DNA of 64,000 nt from assembly GCA_027422505.1 (NCBI GenBank), contig JAPQWV010000050.1:5022001-5086000 (forward strand), read 5' to 3'. The notes beneath the pieces were generated by a model. It was not told the origin of the DNA. It was given only the letters and a program-made list of their open reading frames with translations, and ran no database searches. Numbering within the stretch: position 1 is the stretch's first letter; each line of letters begins with the position of its first letter. This DNA is from Craterostigma plantagineum (lineage: Eukaryota > Streptophyta > Magnoliopsida > Lamiales > Linderniaceae). Position numbers and translations under genes: made by a program. This document shows, piece after piece, positions 11,529 through 23,456 of this stretch.

Positions 11529-11985
11529 GAACGCGACCCGACCCGAATCCGGCTACCTTCATCCCCTGGAGAATGGTAAGCATAGCCTTCGTTTAATGCA
11601 TATGAATTATCCGTGTTGCTATGATTGGAAATATGATTGGAAGTATGCTATCGTCCTATTTCTTATGAAGGATGTTCTAAAGTTCGAAACTTTTTTTTGG
11701 TAACCGGGGAAAGTCGGTAGGTGAAACCCCGAGGCCGACCCATTACCTGCTAAACAGGCTGATCGGTTCAAACGCACATGTCTGTTCCAAACTTCCACAT
11801 CAACTGTCTTCTTTTAGCTGAAAAGAGTCCATTTTTCCATAAATTAATGGTGCATTTAATCTAGTGATTGCATATAGTATTTATCTGTTTTATCTAAGCG
11901 ATGATTTACCTTGTATGGCAGTTGTTTCCAAATGGTATGATGGAATCGAAACAGAGGTGTGTTACTATGAGAATTCATGCTTCAG
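11529..11985 (+). pseudogene. BTB gene remnant, exons 1-3
   Basis: The second half of exon 1 survives at 11529-11575 with its donor. Exon 2 is split into 11667-11690 and 11783-11843 by ~90 bp of foreign sequence ('ggtaaccggggaaagtcgg...'). Its donor reads AAA/TTAATGG instead of AAA/GTAATGG. Exon 3 is complete (11922-11985: LFPNGMMESKQRCVTMRIHAS-like) with a normal donor. Exon 4 is missing. It is closest to the remnant at 1359-1499, sharing 'ccttcatcccctggagaatg'. Confidence 0.75.
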
Positions 11986-14701
11986 GTATGTATTTCACTT
12001 TGCAAGAACTTCATTATTGGTAATGCCCTCTCATATTGTATCAGGAAAAGGTTGTTTTTATCGATTGACCAGTAATGAATAGTTCAATTAGATGTATATC
12101 GTAACATTTTTCTTTCAATGAGCAGGGGAAACAGTTGACGATGAACATAGTCTCATTCTCATTCTCATGCAACAGTTGACGATGAACAAACACATGAAAT
12201 ATCTCAAATCTCAGCATTTCATAGAAGATATTTCACAAACTGAGAAACAAATCAATCGTCACAAACCAAGAACATAGAAACCCATCCAGTTATTATTCAC
12301 TGTAAAAAACCCAAACAACCAAGAAAAACTAATATTCAGAAAACCTAGCTCTCCTTCTGTAGCGCCCCGTTTCCTTTTCCATATTGCGCACCAATTACAT
12401 TTTTCCCATAAATTTTTTTTGCTTTTCTTTTCCTTTCATAACCATTCCTTTTGAACATAAACGGGGGCGTCCATCTGTCTATTCACTTTCAAACATAATG
12501 TACATATATGTACGCAACATAATCATTTTAGTATCATACCGAAGTTGCTAGCGTTCCTTAAACTATATACAACTACAAATTATGGGGAGTAGGATGAGAG
12601 TGTAGCCGACCAACCTTGAATTCATGCTTTCGTATCGTGGATGCATTCTAAGTAGCCTGTTAGATATCTACAACATTGTAAAACAATTATGCAGAGTATG
12701 ATCGCAACATGTTATTTCGTAGACATATAGTAAATAAAACTGTAATAAGAAATAAAGTCGTTTCTCATAAGTATCATAACATTTCTTTTATATACCCATT
12801 TCGTAATATAAAACCATCGTTCATAAGATCCGTAGATCAAATGACATTCAATATTTCCATTATATACCATATAACTTCCATAGATCAAAAGCAATTTGTA
12901 CTATGATACTTTTAATCATATAATCATCATTCAAATGATCCTTAAATCGATGCATTTCTATATGCCATTTATTTTGATTTTCCCGTTATAGACTAGTTAG
13001 AATGTACTGTATGCCCAGTCGGCGCCCATGCATGGGACTCTGTAACCATTCCGTAATCCCCCAATTTGTAGGTATTGCCTGTACAGGACTTTGTAAAATC
13101 CCCCGATTTGTAGGGATATATGCCGTAGCATCCGTATCATACCGTCGATAGTCGTAGCAGTCATAACGGTTTCTCCTTTCATTTATTACGTGTATGCAAT
13201 GCCGTGCATCTATCCTTATATGATACATATTTCATATGAGAGCATGTTACGGGCGCACAATTCACGTCAATTTACAGTTAACACGTATATTATAAAGTCA
13301 TCAATCAGTTAATCCATATAGGGCATGTAGGCACAAAAGACACATTAGTTATCAATCAGTACTTACAGCCATAAAATTTCAAATCAATCAATAAAATTCG
13401 TACAAAACATATAAGCATATGTATGCATATGAATGACATAGAAACAGATCACATATTGCATATCATACTCACAGGTTTCGTTTATTCTCCCATCTGATCA
13501 ACCATATCCTTGCCTTTATTGAGATCCTGACCTATAGAGATATTATTTTGGTAAATATGAGATCCCTAATATGGTGCATATGCCGTGATATGCATGCCTT
13601 ATTATGCATGTTCGTTCCTATCCGTAGCCTTTACATTTCTGTTTATTATAAACTCTCAGCTTAAGATGATACATTTAAGTCGATGTCGAAATCCGTACTG
13701 AAATCTGGTAACCAACTGTATTGAAACTATTACTGAAAACCTTAACTTATATCGTACCAGAAAACCTAGAATACCGAGAATTTAGGGTACCTAAGTCACG
13801 CCGAAATCCTTTAGTTAGCATAAGTGAATACCAAAAAGTTTTCCAAGTTTGAGCTTGCCGAAAATTTTCTTGGCCTATATCGAAAACATTGTTGTAATTA
13901 TTAAATGCCGAAAACTTGACACCGAATAATGCTGGAAACTTTATCTGTTAAAGTAGCATGCCGAAAACTTAGGGTTAAACATTAAAATGTCGAAAATTCC
14001 ATTAAGATGTTGAGAACTTCAGTTATACACCTTGCCTAAAACTTTGTAAGATACCAATCCCGAAAACTTTATGCCCATTGTCATTGCCGAAAAGTTTCAA
14101 AATCATTTATGTTTGTACCGAAAACATTATATATCAAAGTAAATGCCGAAAGCCTTTCCAATAAAATAAAGTAAATAATATCGAAAACCTTAGCCCTCGC
14201 AAAAATCTCCATTCAGAATATCCAAAACGTTGAATATTGATCATTGAAATGCTAAAAATATTCCTACACCGAAAATCATCTATTCAACCTTAAAATACTT
14301 AAATTGTTATATTTTATTGAAAGATTCGTACACTTAAATATTAATACGTTCCACTTTCAAAAATCATCCAAATCATATGTCTTTTGAAAATTTTCAAGCC
14401 TTAAAAATAACATATAATCAAAGTTATCGAAAACTTTATATTTCAACGAATTTAAATGCCAAAAAACCCTAAGATGCTTAATCCTTAAGATGTTATCTAA
14501 TCGGCTACAATACTTCAAACTGCTATAACATATTTATTTCTAAAGGATTTGCATATTCAAAGTATTAGCATGTCCTAATACCAAAATATCCCAATATGTA
14601 AATATGCAAATCTCTTCAAAAACCTGAGAAAACCCTAGCTATCCAAGTTCCAAAAAGCCTCCTGTAATTATTAATACCGAAAACTTCCTTATACTTGACA
14701 T

Positions 14702-15246
14702 TAGAGGTGTCAAAACGGGCCGAGCCCGTCGGGTTGGGCCGCCCCGCCATAAAAATAGGTGGGTTGGGCCAACCAATTCCCGGCCCGTTTAAAGGCGGGC
14801 CGAAACGGGCCAGCCCGTTTGGGTTGCGGGTTGAGGCGGGTCGGGGCGGGCTGACTCGCCAATAATTTTTATTTTTTGTTTATTATATATATATATTATA
14901 AACATTTTTAATGCTATATATTAATAAATAGTATTTATTAGTGATTAATTATAATTAATTTAGTTAAGAACTTAATTTATAAATGATTTATTTGTTAATT
15001 ATTCCAAAAAATATTATTAATTTAAGTATTATTTGCAAAAAAAATACAAAAAATTAAAAAAAATTAAAAAAAATATAGCGGGCTGGCCCGCCAACCCGCC
15101 AACCCGCGGCGGGTCGGGGCGGGCTACTAGTTTAGTAGCCCGTTATGTTGGCAGGCTGGCCCGCCCCGCCCCGTTTAATGGCGGGTTGAGGCGGGGCGGG
15201 GCGGGGCGGGGCGAGGCGGGGCGGGCCGGCCCGTTTGACAGCTCTA
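14702..15246. mobile_element. hAT-type MITE (copy C)
   Basis: Same element as 6787-7318, with identical end sequences. The flanking 8-bp repeats are again CTTGACAT and CTAGACAT. It is slightly longer because of extra GGGGC units near the right end. An 85-codon open frame inside it is an effect of GC-rich sequence, not a gene. Confidence 0.8.
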
Positions 15247-15845
15247 CTAGACATCATTCGAATCCTAACAATAATATGAAACTACAATAGACCTAGAAGT
15301 GTTCAAACTCCTGTTCTAATATCGAAGGGTTATTCCCTTAATCATCCACATGTCTAACATAATTTATTAAAAATCTATAAACACATATATGTAAGCTACA
15401 AAAAAAAAATTGTTTAATTCATTTACCTTTGAAAGACTTGTATAGCTTAATCAGATTTATTTCTTGTTGACACTCCACCTTCGTTATACTTCCTCTCGGT
15501 TTTTCCTTTTGAAGATAAAAATGAAAGGTCAACACCTTTCTACAAGTATTTTTCCTTTGTTCACTTTATGAGGGTTTTATTAGTCAAAGTATATTAAAGT
15601 GTCGAAATTTGTGTTTGATATGATAAGAAGGTGACGTGTCTTTCCTATGTATTAAGTAAGATGTTTCTTTAATAAGCTTAAGTTATTCATGCCAAAAACT
15701 TTGAACTTAAGAAAACTTTTTCATTAGTTATACTTACTAAATGACATCTATGGGTAATGGCCCTCCCCACGTGTTCGTTAACTTTCTAATTGGATTAATA
15801 TCAACATATATATGTATATGTACATGTAGACCTATTTATTTGTCG

Positions 15846-16110
15846 TGTTGACGTGGCACAAAAAATGCCACACAACAGGTGCCCACGAATGGTGCTCACG
15901 CAAGGTGAGCACCATATCATTTCTGTATATATAGATCAATATGTGGCATTTTTTTGTGCCACGTCAACATGTCAAATCAACTCCCGACGGATTCACTAAT
16001 CCCATGTGTAGGTTATAGATCAATAAAAAATTCCATTGTATGCTGATTTGACGCGTTGATGTGGTTGGTGCTCACGAATGTGCTCATGCAAGGTGAGCAC
16101 CATAACATTA
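15846..16110. repeat. Hairpin repeat, copy C
   Basis: Counterpart of 7915-8195. The arms TGTTGACGTGGCAC and its complement lie at 15846 onward and end at 15969, with one base fewer in the left A-run. Confidence 0.6.
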
Positions 16111-16456
16111 CTCATATATATATATATGTGTGTGTGTGTGGGTGTGTGTGTGTGAAAACTTTGATGTAGACCTCGAACTTACTATGAAAACTTTGCCTCT
16201 TCATGCCAAATTAATTCTCGAAAAAGTACTTCGAAAACTTTATAGATGTATATTGTATATGAATGCTCACGAAAACTCCTCTACCTTAAGCACTTATATT
16301 CACTTAATTCAACTATTTATTTTCTTACTAAGCTTCATAATACCCTAACTATTTATTATCATCTATATCATAACATTAATTTTGTAAATACATAAATTCA
16401 TGTAATGTATGAAATGATAAAGGTTTTGGTTTCGGTTCCTAACACCTTCTCGGCCT

Positions 16457-17404
16457 TCAGAGAATCAAAAAAGAAACATCATTCAGCTCATCATCAACAA
16501 AGACTTTAGAACTCAGTAGCTCATCAACAGTTGGCCCGTTATTAGCGTCCCTCTCCAAACATTTAATCACCATTTCCTCAAAATTCTTCCATCTCTTCTT
16601 CTCTCTCTTGTAAGCTTCTGCCGATTTGCTCAGCCAAGATGGCATATACTGCTCAATGAACTGCTTCTTCTTCGTCTTTTCCTTCGAATCTTTCTTATAG
16701 GGCTTGAAAGGAAATTTCTTTTTTCGCATGAATCTCATCTATAACCCTATCAAGCTGTTGTGATTTGCTTTGAACCACCTCCCCAAACTAACTCCATAGC
16801 TGCTAATCCAGCCATACATCAGATTTCCTCTCATAATACTCTCCCTGCGATTCGAATACTTCAGGCGCTGAACCCCATTGGAATATACTCGCTAATGGAT
16901 GTGTCGAAAACAATGAAGACGAAGACGACCCTATTTCTGGCATACCACGGTCGTCTATAGTAGCAGAAAACCCTAGTTTGATTTGATTATTGTCTTCCAA
17001 GAAACTCTGACCTGCAGTTATCTCTCTGTGAAACAGTCCCGCTCTGTGGATCTCAGACAAGCCATTCAACACCTCCCTCAGACAAACTACGACGTGGGCC
17101 CAGGGCATTTCCTTGTCGGGAAATTGTCCTCCCAATACTCCTCTAAGCGATTTCATAATGTGGCCATCGCAGCTGTTTTGAAGCAGACATAGAAGCTCGT
17201 TGTTATACCATGACGGTAGGTAAACGTCACTCCGACTATGTTGGGATGATCCCTGAATCGCCTACTAACTTCGACGCGTCTATGAAGGTCTTCCATGGAG
17301 GCTTGAGATGATTCTTGGATGACTTCCTTGGCTATGATGGTCGATGACCTTGAAGGATCATTTACTTCTTCGTGTTCGTTCTCGAGTGAGACCATGGATC
17401 CCAT
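16457..17404 (-). pseudogene. Kinase-like pseudogene, copy C
   Basis: The least rearranged of the three kinase-like copies. The N-terminal frame 17404-17153 (MGSMVSLENEHEEV, RRVEVSRRFRDHPNIVGV) shifts near 17155 into a frame with LREVLNGLSEIHRAGLFHREITAGQSFLE, IKLGFSATID, SAPEVFESQ and KSDVW. It shifts again near 16803-16740 into the C-lobe end KRWKNFEEMVIKCLERDANNGPTVDELLSSK. The subdomain order fits a STE20-like kinase. The HRD Asp is Glu, the loop Asn is Gln and DFG is GFS, so even an unbroken ancestor would have been a pseudokinase. Introns could in principle explain a frame change, but no clear GT-AG pair was found at the breaks. Confidence 0.6.
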
Positions 17405-18570
17405 GCAGTATTAGATTTGTCCATTGAATGACGATCCAAGGGAGGGATGAAGATGACCAAAAATGTGCTTTGGGTTTGTTCGTCGTAGAAAGTTAATGAG
17501 GATTCGACTTTCGTATTCGACGGAGGGTTATAATTCGATCTGCGTTCATGATTTGATGATGATGAACTGTCAAATTCGTTTCAGAAGAAGAAATGGTGTT
17601 GTTTTGCAGCAGATACTCAAAGAGGGAAAACAAAAAGGAAAAGAGAAAAAGGAAAAAAAAGTGAAAGGTGTTCGTTTGAGTTTGAGCCTATGGAAGGATG
17701 ATGATCAATGGAGGATTGAATCTATATGAGTAACTAGTGGCGATGATGAGTGTTATGAATTTAAATATCTGTGATTTGATGGTTAGTGAAGTGAAGTTGG
17801 TTTAAAACGTCTTGTAGATAACCATTCTTGATCTTGATTATAGAAGTCGTTTTTTCCTAAAAAAAAAGATAACCATTCTTGATTTAAAACAATTTGGGCC
17901 TAGGCCCAATTAGACGTAACTACGAAATTTATTGACTTTGTAGCCCATTTATTGTTGCTGCGAGTGCGATCACAACTTTTTTAAGCCCATTACGTTCACT
18001 TTCGTCACGGTAGTTTTGACCATTAAATTTTAGGAAAATTCCAGTTGTGCTCCTTGTATTTAAGGCTCTTTTAGTTGGTGTCCAAAGTTATTTTTAATTC
18101 GTAGGTACCCCTGTTTTTAAGATTTTCTAACTGGTAACTAAAGTATTTTTCAATTCCAGTTGGTAAGCTTATGTTTAATGTTCAAAGTGTTTTTAAGGTG
18201 GGTACTTTTAATGTCTATCATCGTGATTTTAGAAAGCTACAAATTTTAATTTTAGGCGTAGGAACCGTTTTTACCATATAGAATTTCAATAGCAATTAAT
18301 GATGTCGACATGTGTCAACTTCTATTCAAATTAACGGCTATTTAGCGATGGGATCAATTTGGTTCAAATTTGATAACATCGGGGACCAAATAGGTACTCG
18401 CGAAACATCTGAGACTAAATTGATCTAGAGGATAAACATTTGGGAATAAGGTTTTTGCCCTACTTATTTTATTTGTTCGCTCTGACATGTATGTATTTGT
18501 TTATCTATAGTTAGCGATTACAATTATGGAAGTTCGCCATTTGCCGTCTACGATATTTGCAATTTAACTT

Positions 18571-18815
18571 CATTTTCTTCTTGCGTCTTCTATTATTTTT
18601 AATTTAGAAAGATCAATAGGTTTTCTAATAGCCCGGTAAAAACTCTGTCGCTTCCCCTCTGGAAAAAAAAATCGGCTGCTGAGAAATGCCTACTTATTCT
18701 TCACTAGTATTGTATGTAATCTCCCTCTTATGTTTTAGGGCTTTTTCTCCATCGCAGTTACTGTCAGTATTTAGAGCAAGATAAATAAAGACTGTTCGTC
18801 CAAGTTCTAAGAGCC
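18571..18815 (+). promoter_or_regulatory. Promoter/5' UTR of BTB gene 1
   Basis: Contains the array's shared promoter block in divergent form (18630-18655: GCCCGGTAAAAACTCTGTCGCTTCC), about 185 bp before the ATG. In the other copies the block reads TACCCGCYAAAAA...TCGCTTCC. Confidence 0.55.
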
Positions 18816-20533
18816 ATGAGCAACAATGCTTTAGTTCGCGACTTAATGTTTGCGTTCAACGACAGTGCATTTTCGGATCGTGAACTGGTCATCCACATTC
18901 TCCCCGAAAACGCGACCCGACCCGAATCCAGCGACATTTGGTCTCCACAGAACGGTAAGCCCTCCTTTAACGCGTATGAGTTATGTGTGTTGCCTGCAGC
19001 TGCTTGTTGTCTAGGGTATTTGCGTGTAGGCGTTGAAAGTGATGGTTCGAGTTCTTCGGAAGGATGTTCGAAAGTTCTGAACTTGCACGTCAGCTCTGTT
19101 CTTTTAGCTGAAAGAAGCCCATTTTTCCATAAAGTAATGGGTTTCATCCAGTGAGTACTCAGTAATTATTTCTCTGTATTATCTAATTGTTGGGCTACGT
19201 TATATTGCAGTTGTTTGCAAATGGTATGATGGAATCTAAACAGAGATGCGTTACCATGAGAATTCATGCCTCAGGTTTGTACTTCCTCTTTGAATGAGAC
19301 AATATGCATGTCCTTACTCATTGATCCTTTCTGAATATCTTATATCTGGAAAAACTGTTATTTTTATTGGGCTCTTGATGCCGAAGATGTTAACTGTTTT
19401 CGCTTTCAATGAACAGAAGAGACTGCTTTCGTAGAACTCCTGAAATACATGTACAGTGGTGCATTAACTATCAGCAGTGGTGAACTTTGCGTAAAGCTAT
19501 TAACAGAGTTTCCAATGACTACCGAACTTGCATTGCGCTATCTGGATTTTACCTCTAGCACCACTGATGAAGTTAAACGTTTGGCCCATGCAGCGGAGCT
19601 GTTCTTGGAAGACCAATATAAGGATATAGACAAGTTAGTACCTTGATTTTTTCCTTTTAATCTTTGTTTCAATTCACTGGTATTTATCTTTAACCTTCAT
19701 TGCAAATCTCACTAAGTAGAGTTGAAGATGATGTTGTGGAGATGCCCCTTGCTGTGATAGAATTCATCCTATCAAGTGTCTTTGTTAAGGTTTATTCAGA
19801 GGATGCAATATTTGACCTTGTTATCAAGTGGATCGAGACTCATTCTTCGAAGCTAGAGGACCAAAAGAACATCTTTTCGGCGCACTTGGCCAAGTACATT
19901 CGGTTCCCCCACATGTCTATCGATAAGCTTAGGAAGGTTTTGAGCTGCAATATCTTAGACGATGGCTTTGCACATAAAGCAGTCGTTGATGCCTTATTCT
20001 TCAAAGTCAAGACCGCCCCTCATCATCTTCACCACAGCACGACGAGCGCCACCACCACCACCACTAATGACTCAACCATCTCAAAGTACTACCACCCATA
20101 TGCGAGGCGAGGCTACAGATTGATGCCGATTAAAGTGATCCCTCTCCCATTGCAAGGGCTTATCGTCCATTTTGACCTTAAGTTCGACGAATGCGCTAAC
20201 ATGAAACCAAAAGAGTATCTTCGTTCTGAGACATTCAGCTTCGGTGGGCTTGGATTTTATCTATATGCAGTGCGTGGGGCTATGGTGTTTCTTGTTGGTT
20301 TGTCGAGGGGCAGAATATTTAATGTGCCATTTCGTTTTTCCTACGAGGTTGCTGCCTGGTCAAAAAGCTCTAATACGTTCGTGCGTAGGAAACTCGACGT
20401 GGAAAATTGTTATGGGAATGCTGTGCTGTATAGGACGCCATGGTCTAAATTTGAGGCTGGAGAAAGCATCGATTCCATCGATGGTTATCTAGTCCTTCAA
20501 TTCAAGCTTACTGTGTCATCGGTATCAAGTTGA
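18816..20533 (+). CDS. BTB-BACK protein, array gene 1 (internal deletion)
   Basis: POB1/LRB-like BTB-BACK protein; relatives act as substrate adaptors of CUL3 ubiquitin ligases. Five exons with GT-AG borders: 18816-18954, 19030-19133, 19211-19274, 19417-19633 and 19720-20533, giving 445 aa. Residues ~9-30 carry the family N-terminal motif (FAFNDSAFSDREL). BTB begins near residue 57 (HVSSVLLAERSPFFHK). Exon 4 is 63 bp shorter than in the intact copies. After TIS it jumps to ELCVKLL, removing the segment that elsewhere reads APALLD...EVISCMR, which is the end of BTB. The frame is kept. BACK (MPLAVIEFILSS...YIRFPHMSIDKLR), a His/Thr-rich linker and the C-terminal domain follow. The protein is open throughout, but BTB dimerisation or CUL3 binding may be impaired. 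Confidence 0.85.
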
Positions 20534-21181
20534 CCAATAAGAGTGAACTTGGTGTCTTCTTCGTTCGACTGGTTTTTTTTTGTTTATTGATGACATGGAT
20601 AGCTTTTCTTTTAATTTTCTGAAGCAAATCTTGAACAATCAGAAATTACTTGATCGACCAAGCGAGAATTCAGAACTGAAAGATTTCTTATTAAGAGAAA
20701 TTTGATCTAAAAAATACAGCATAAAAAAGTGACTTGGCTACACGCTTAAATACAATTACTATCTGCTAATAATCAAAAGAGACCCTAAAATAAAATACAT
20801 TTACAAACTGGTCCCTGTGTATAAACAAATGCTCTGCTCTTCAACCTCGCATGATCAAGCTCAGTTCTGATCTTCATATCCTTCTTTATGTAACTCCAAT
20901 ATTTTCTTAGTATCTGCGGTTAGGAATCCTTCCTTTTTGCTGTGTCTAGTCCTACATTGCAGTTGCAGGTGAACTTTGTATTTTCTTACGACTTCTATTC
21001 AGTTTCTTACGTCTTCATGGATGTGCAACCCACTCAATCGACTCCCTTGTGCAAAGGAAAGCTCATTATACCTTTTTTGTTTATGTAGTCATTTTTTTAT
21101 GGTTCTCTGTAAATAATAAATATACCTCAGTCAAATAAAGGTAAATTCTGAACGAAGGGAATAAATAAAACATTATAATAT
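20534..21181. other. Intergenic between BTB genes 1 and 2
   Basis: 3' UTR and AT-rich spacer. No gene, repeat end or element boundary recognised. Confidence 0.6.
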
Positions 21182-21210
21182 TACCCGCTAAAAAAAACTG
21201 TGTCGCTTCC
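21182..21210 (+). promoter_or_regulatory. Shared promoter block, gene 2
   Basis: TACCCGCTAAAAAAA followed by CTGTGTCGCTTCC, about 188 bp before the ATG at 21370. The same block occurs at a similar distance before every array gene. Confidence 0.6.
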
Positions 21211-21369
21211 CTTGCCAGAGAGTAAATGCGATGGATGAGGTCGTCGTTTCATCTTCTTTAGGGGGGCTTATATCTACCCTAACTTGCAATTGTGGATTTC
21301 TCTCAATAGATTTCAAGTTTCAGTATTCAGAGGAAGATATAGACTGTTTATCCAAAAATATTAACAACA

Positions 21370-23258
21370 ATGAGCCACGATGCTTCAGTTCGCGACTTTT
21401 TGTTTGGTTTCAACGACATCACGTTTTCCGATCGTGAGCTCATTGTCGACATTCTAGGCGAAAATGTGACCCGAACCGGATCCGGCGACATTCAGTCTCC
21501 AGAGGAAGGTAGGCTCTAGTTTATAACGTATGAGAGTTGTGATGTTGTCATGCTTGGAAGTAGAAGAAGCCTGAAGGAGACATACGTTTATGTTTACAGC
21601 TTCTTATTGTTGTGTTTATATTCTTTTAGGTGTTGAAAGTGATTGCCCAGGTTCTTCGAAAGGATGTTCCAAAGTTCTAAATTTTCACGTCAACTCTCTT
21701 CTCTTAGCTGAAAAGAGTCCATTTTTCCATAAAGTAATGGTTTGTCTGTCACTCAGTGATTTTACTCTGAATTATTTCTCTGTCATATCTGAATTTTGTG
21801 TTGGGTTCTCTTGTGTTGCAGTTGTTCACAAATGGTATGATGGAGTCGAAACAGAGATGTGTTACTATGAGGATTCATGCCTCAGGTTTGTACTTCTAAC
21901 TTTGAAAGAAGCGATATACATATCCGTGTTCTCAGAAGGCGTTGCTGTTTTGTTTATGGAGCAATAATGAACAGCTGTTGGGGAATCAAATATATTAACT
22001 GTTTTGCGTTTTCAATGAACAGAAGAAACTGCGTTCGTAGAGCTCCTGAAATACATGTACAATGGTACACTAACGATCAGCAGTGCACCTGCTTTGCTTG
22101 ATGTGCTTAAGCTCACTGACAAATTTGAGGTGATTTCATGCATGAGGCTTTGCGTGAAACTATTAACAGAGTTGCCAATGACTATCGACTTTGCGTTGCT
22201 TTATCTGGATTTCACTTCTAGCACCTCGAGGACTGATGAGGTTCGCCTTTTATCTGATGCAACGAAACGGTTCATGGAAGATCAATTTAAGGATATTGAC
22301 AAGTTAGTACCTTAACTGTTCGAACAATGATTCACTCTTTTTTTTTCATATTATTACTGTTTTTGTAATCTATGCTTCAATTGCTGTATTAATTTGAACC
22401 TTCTTCCATTGTGAGCGCAGAGTTCGAGATGAAATCATGGAGATGCCCCTTGCCGTGATTGAAGTCATCTTATCAAGCGACGTTCTTAAGGTCTTTTCAG
22501 AGGATACTATATTTGACCTTGTTGTGAAATGGATCGAGACTCATTATCCAAGGCTCGAGGACCAAAGGGACATCCTTTCGGCACATTTGGGCAAGTATAT
22601 TCGCTTTCCTTACATGTCTCTCGATAAGCTTAGGGAGGCTTTGAGCTGCAACATTTTACACGATGGCTTTGCTAATAAAGCGGTCATCGATGCCTTGTTT
22701 TTCAAACTCAAGAACGCCCCTCATCATCATCACCATAGCAAGAAAGCCACAACCGAGGACTCGGCCCCCTCGAGCTACTACCACCCACATGTCAGACGAG
22801 ACTACAAAAGGAAGCCCATTGAAGTTCTCCCTTGCAAAGAGATTGTTGTTAATTTCAACCTCAAGTTCGACGAGTGTGCTAACTTGGAACCAAAAGACTA
22901 CATTTGTTCAGACCAATTCAACTTCGGCGGGCATGCATTTTACATCTACGCAGAATGCTCGGGAACTATGAAGTTTTGTGTTGGTTTATTGATGGAGTCA
23001 ACGGGGAATGTGCCGTTTGGTCTTCACTATGAGTTCGCTGCAAAGTCGAAGAGCTACAATAATAACTTCAGTCAGAAGAACTCTGGCAACATGAATTCAG
23101 ATAGTGTCAACTCTATGACATTGTATGAGACTCCATGGTCTACTTTCGTGGATGGGAAGAGTCTTGATTCTATCGATGGTTATCTATTCCTTCAGGTCAA
23201 GCTTGTTATGACATCATCAGCATCAAATCAACCTATGGGGTTTCGTTTTGGTCAATGA
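21370..23258 (+). CDS. BTB-BACK protein, array gene 2
   Basis: Apparently intact POB1/LRB-like gene. Exons: 21370-21508, 21630-21733, 21822-21885, 22023-22302 and 22421-23258. Intron phases are 1, 0, 1, 2 and the product is 474 aa. Layout: N-terminal FGFNDITFSDRELIV (residues ~11-25), BTB ~57-155 (HVNSLLLAEKSPFFHK, LLKYMYNGTLTI, APALLDVLKL), BACK ~165-285 (EMPLAVIEVILSSD, FDLVVKWIE, YIRFPYMSLDKLR), His-rich linker ~296-335 and a C-terminal TRAF/MATH-like domain to the end (LYETPWSTFVDGKSLDSIDGYL). Family members recruit substrates to CUL3, and in Arabidopsis LRB1/2 promote phytochrome B/PIF3 turnover. The N-terminal half groups with genes 4 and 6, the C-terminal half with 3 and 5. Confidence 0.9.
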
Positions 23259-23456
23259 ATGCATTTGATCATGTCTGCTTTTGCCAACTTGTTTTATGTG
23301 TTTTCTGAACATGGCTTTTTTTTTTGTATTTGTTATCTGCAACTAGAATGTGGTTTCCTTTTGCTGTCTGCCTATTCTAACTAACGCAGTATTTTTTGTT
23401 CATGCCTCATTTTTTTCTCTTCAATACTCGTGTTTCTGTGCAACTCAAATTAATAT
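23259..23456. other. 3' flank of BTB gene 2
   Basis: T-rich 3' UTR/flank up to the element at 23457. The last 9 bases (AATTAATAT) are the target duplication of that element. Confidence 0.6.

Larger units (their letters stand above)
11990..18570 (+). repeat. Large segmental duplication, copy C
   Basis: Second copy of the block at 4061-11320, with about 2-3% differences by eye and small indels. Its left end is again inside BTB intron 3, directly after the exon 3 remnant. Its right end leads into the promoter of the first array gene. It lacks the ~690 bp found at 10366-11056. Confidence 0.85.

Noticed and set aside
15033..15290. 85-codon open frame rich in Gly/Arg/Ala
   Set aside because: It lies inside the GC-rich end of a hAT MITE; the open frame is due to base composition and the protein has no recognisable motif.
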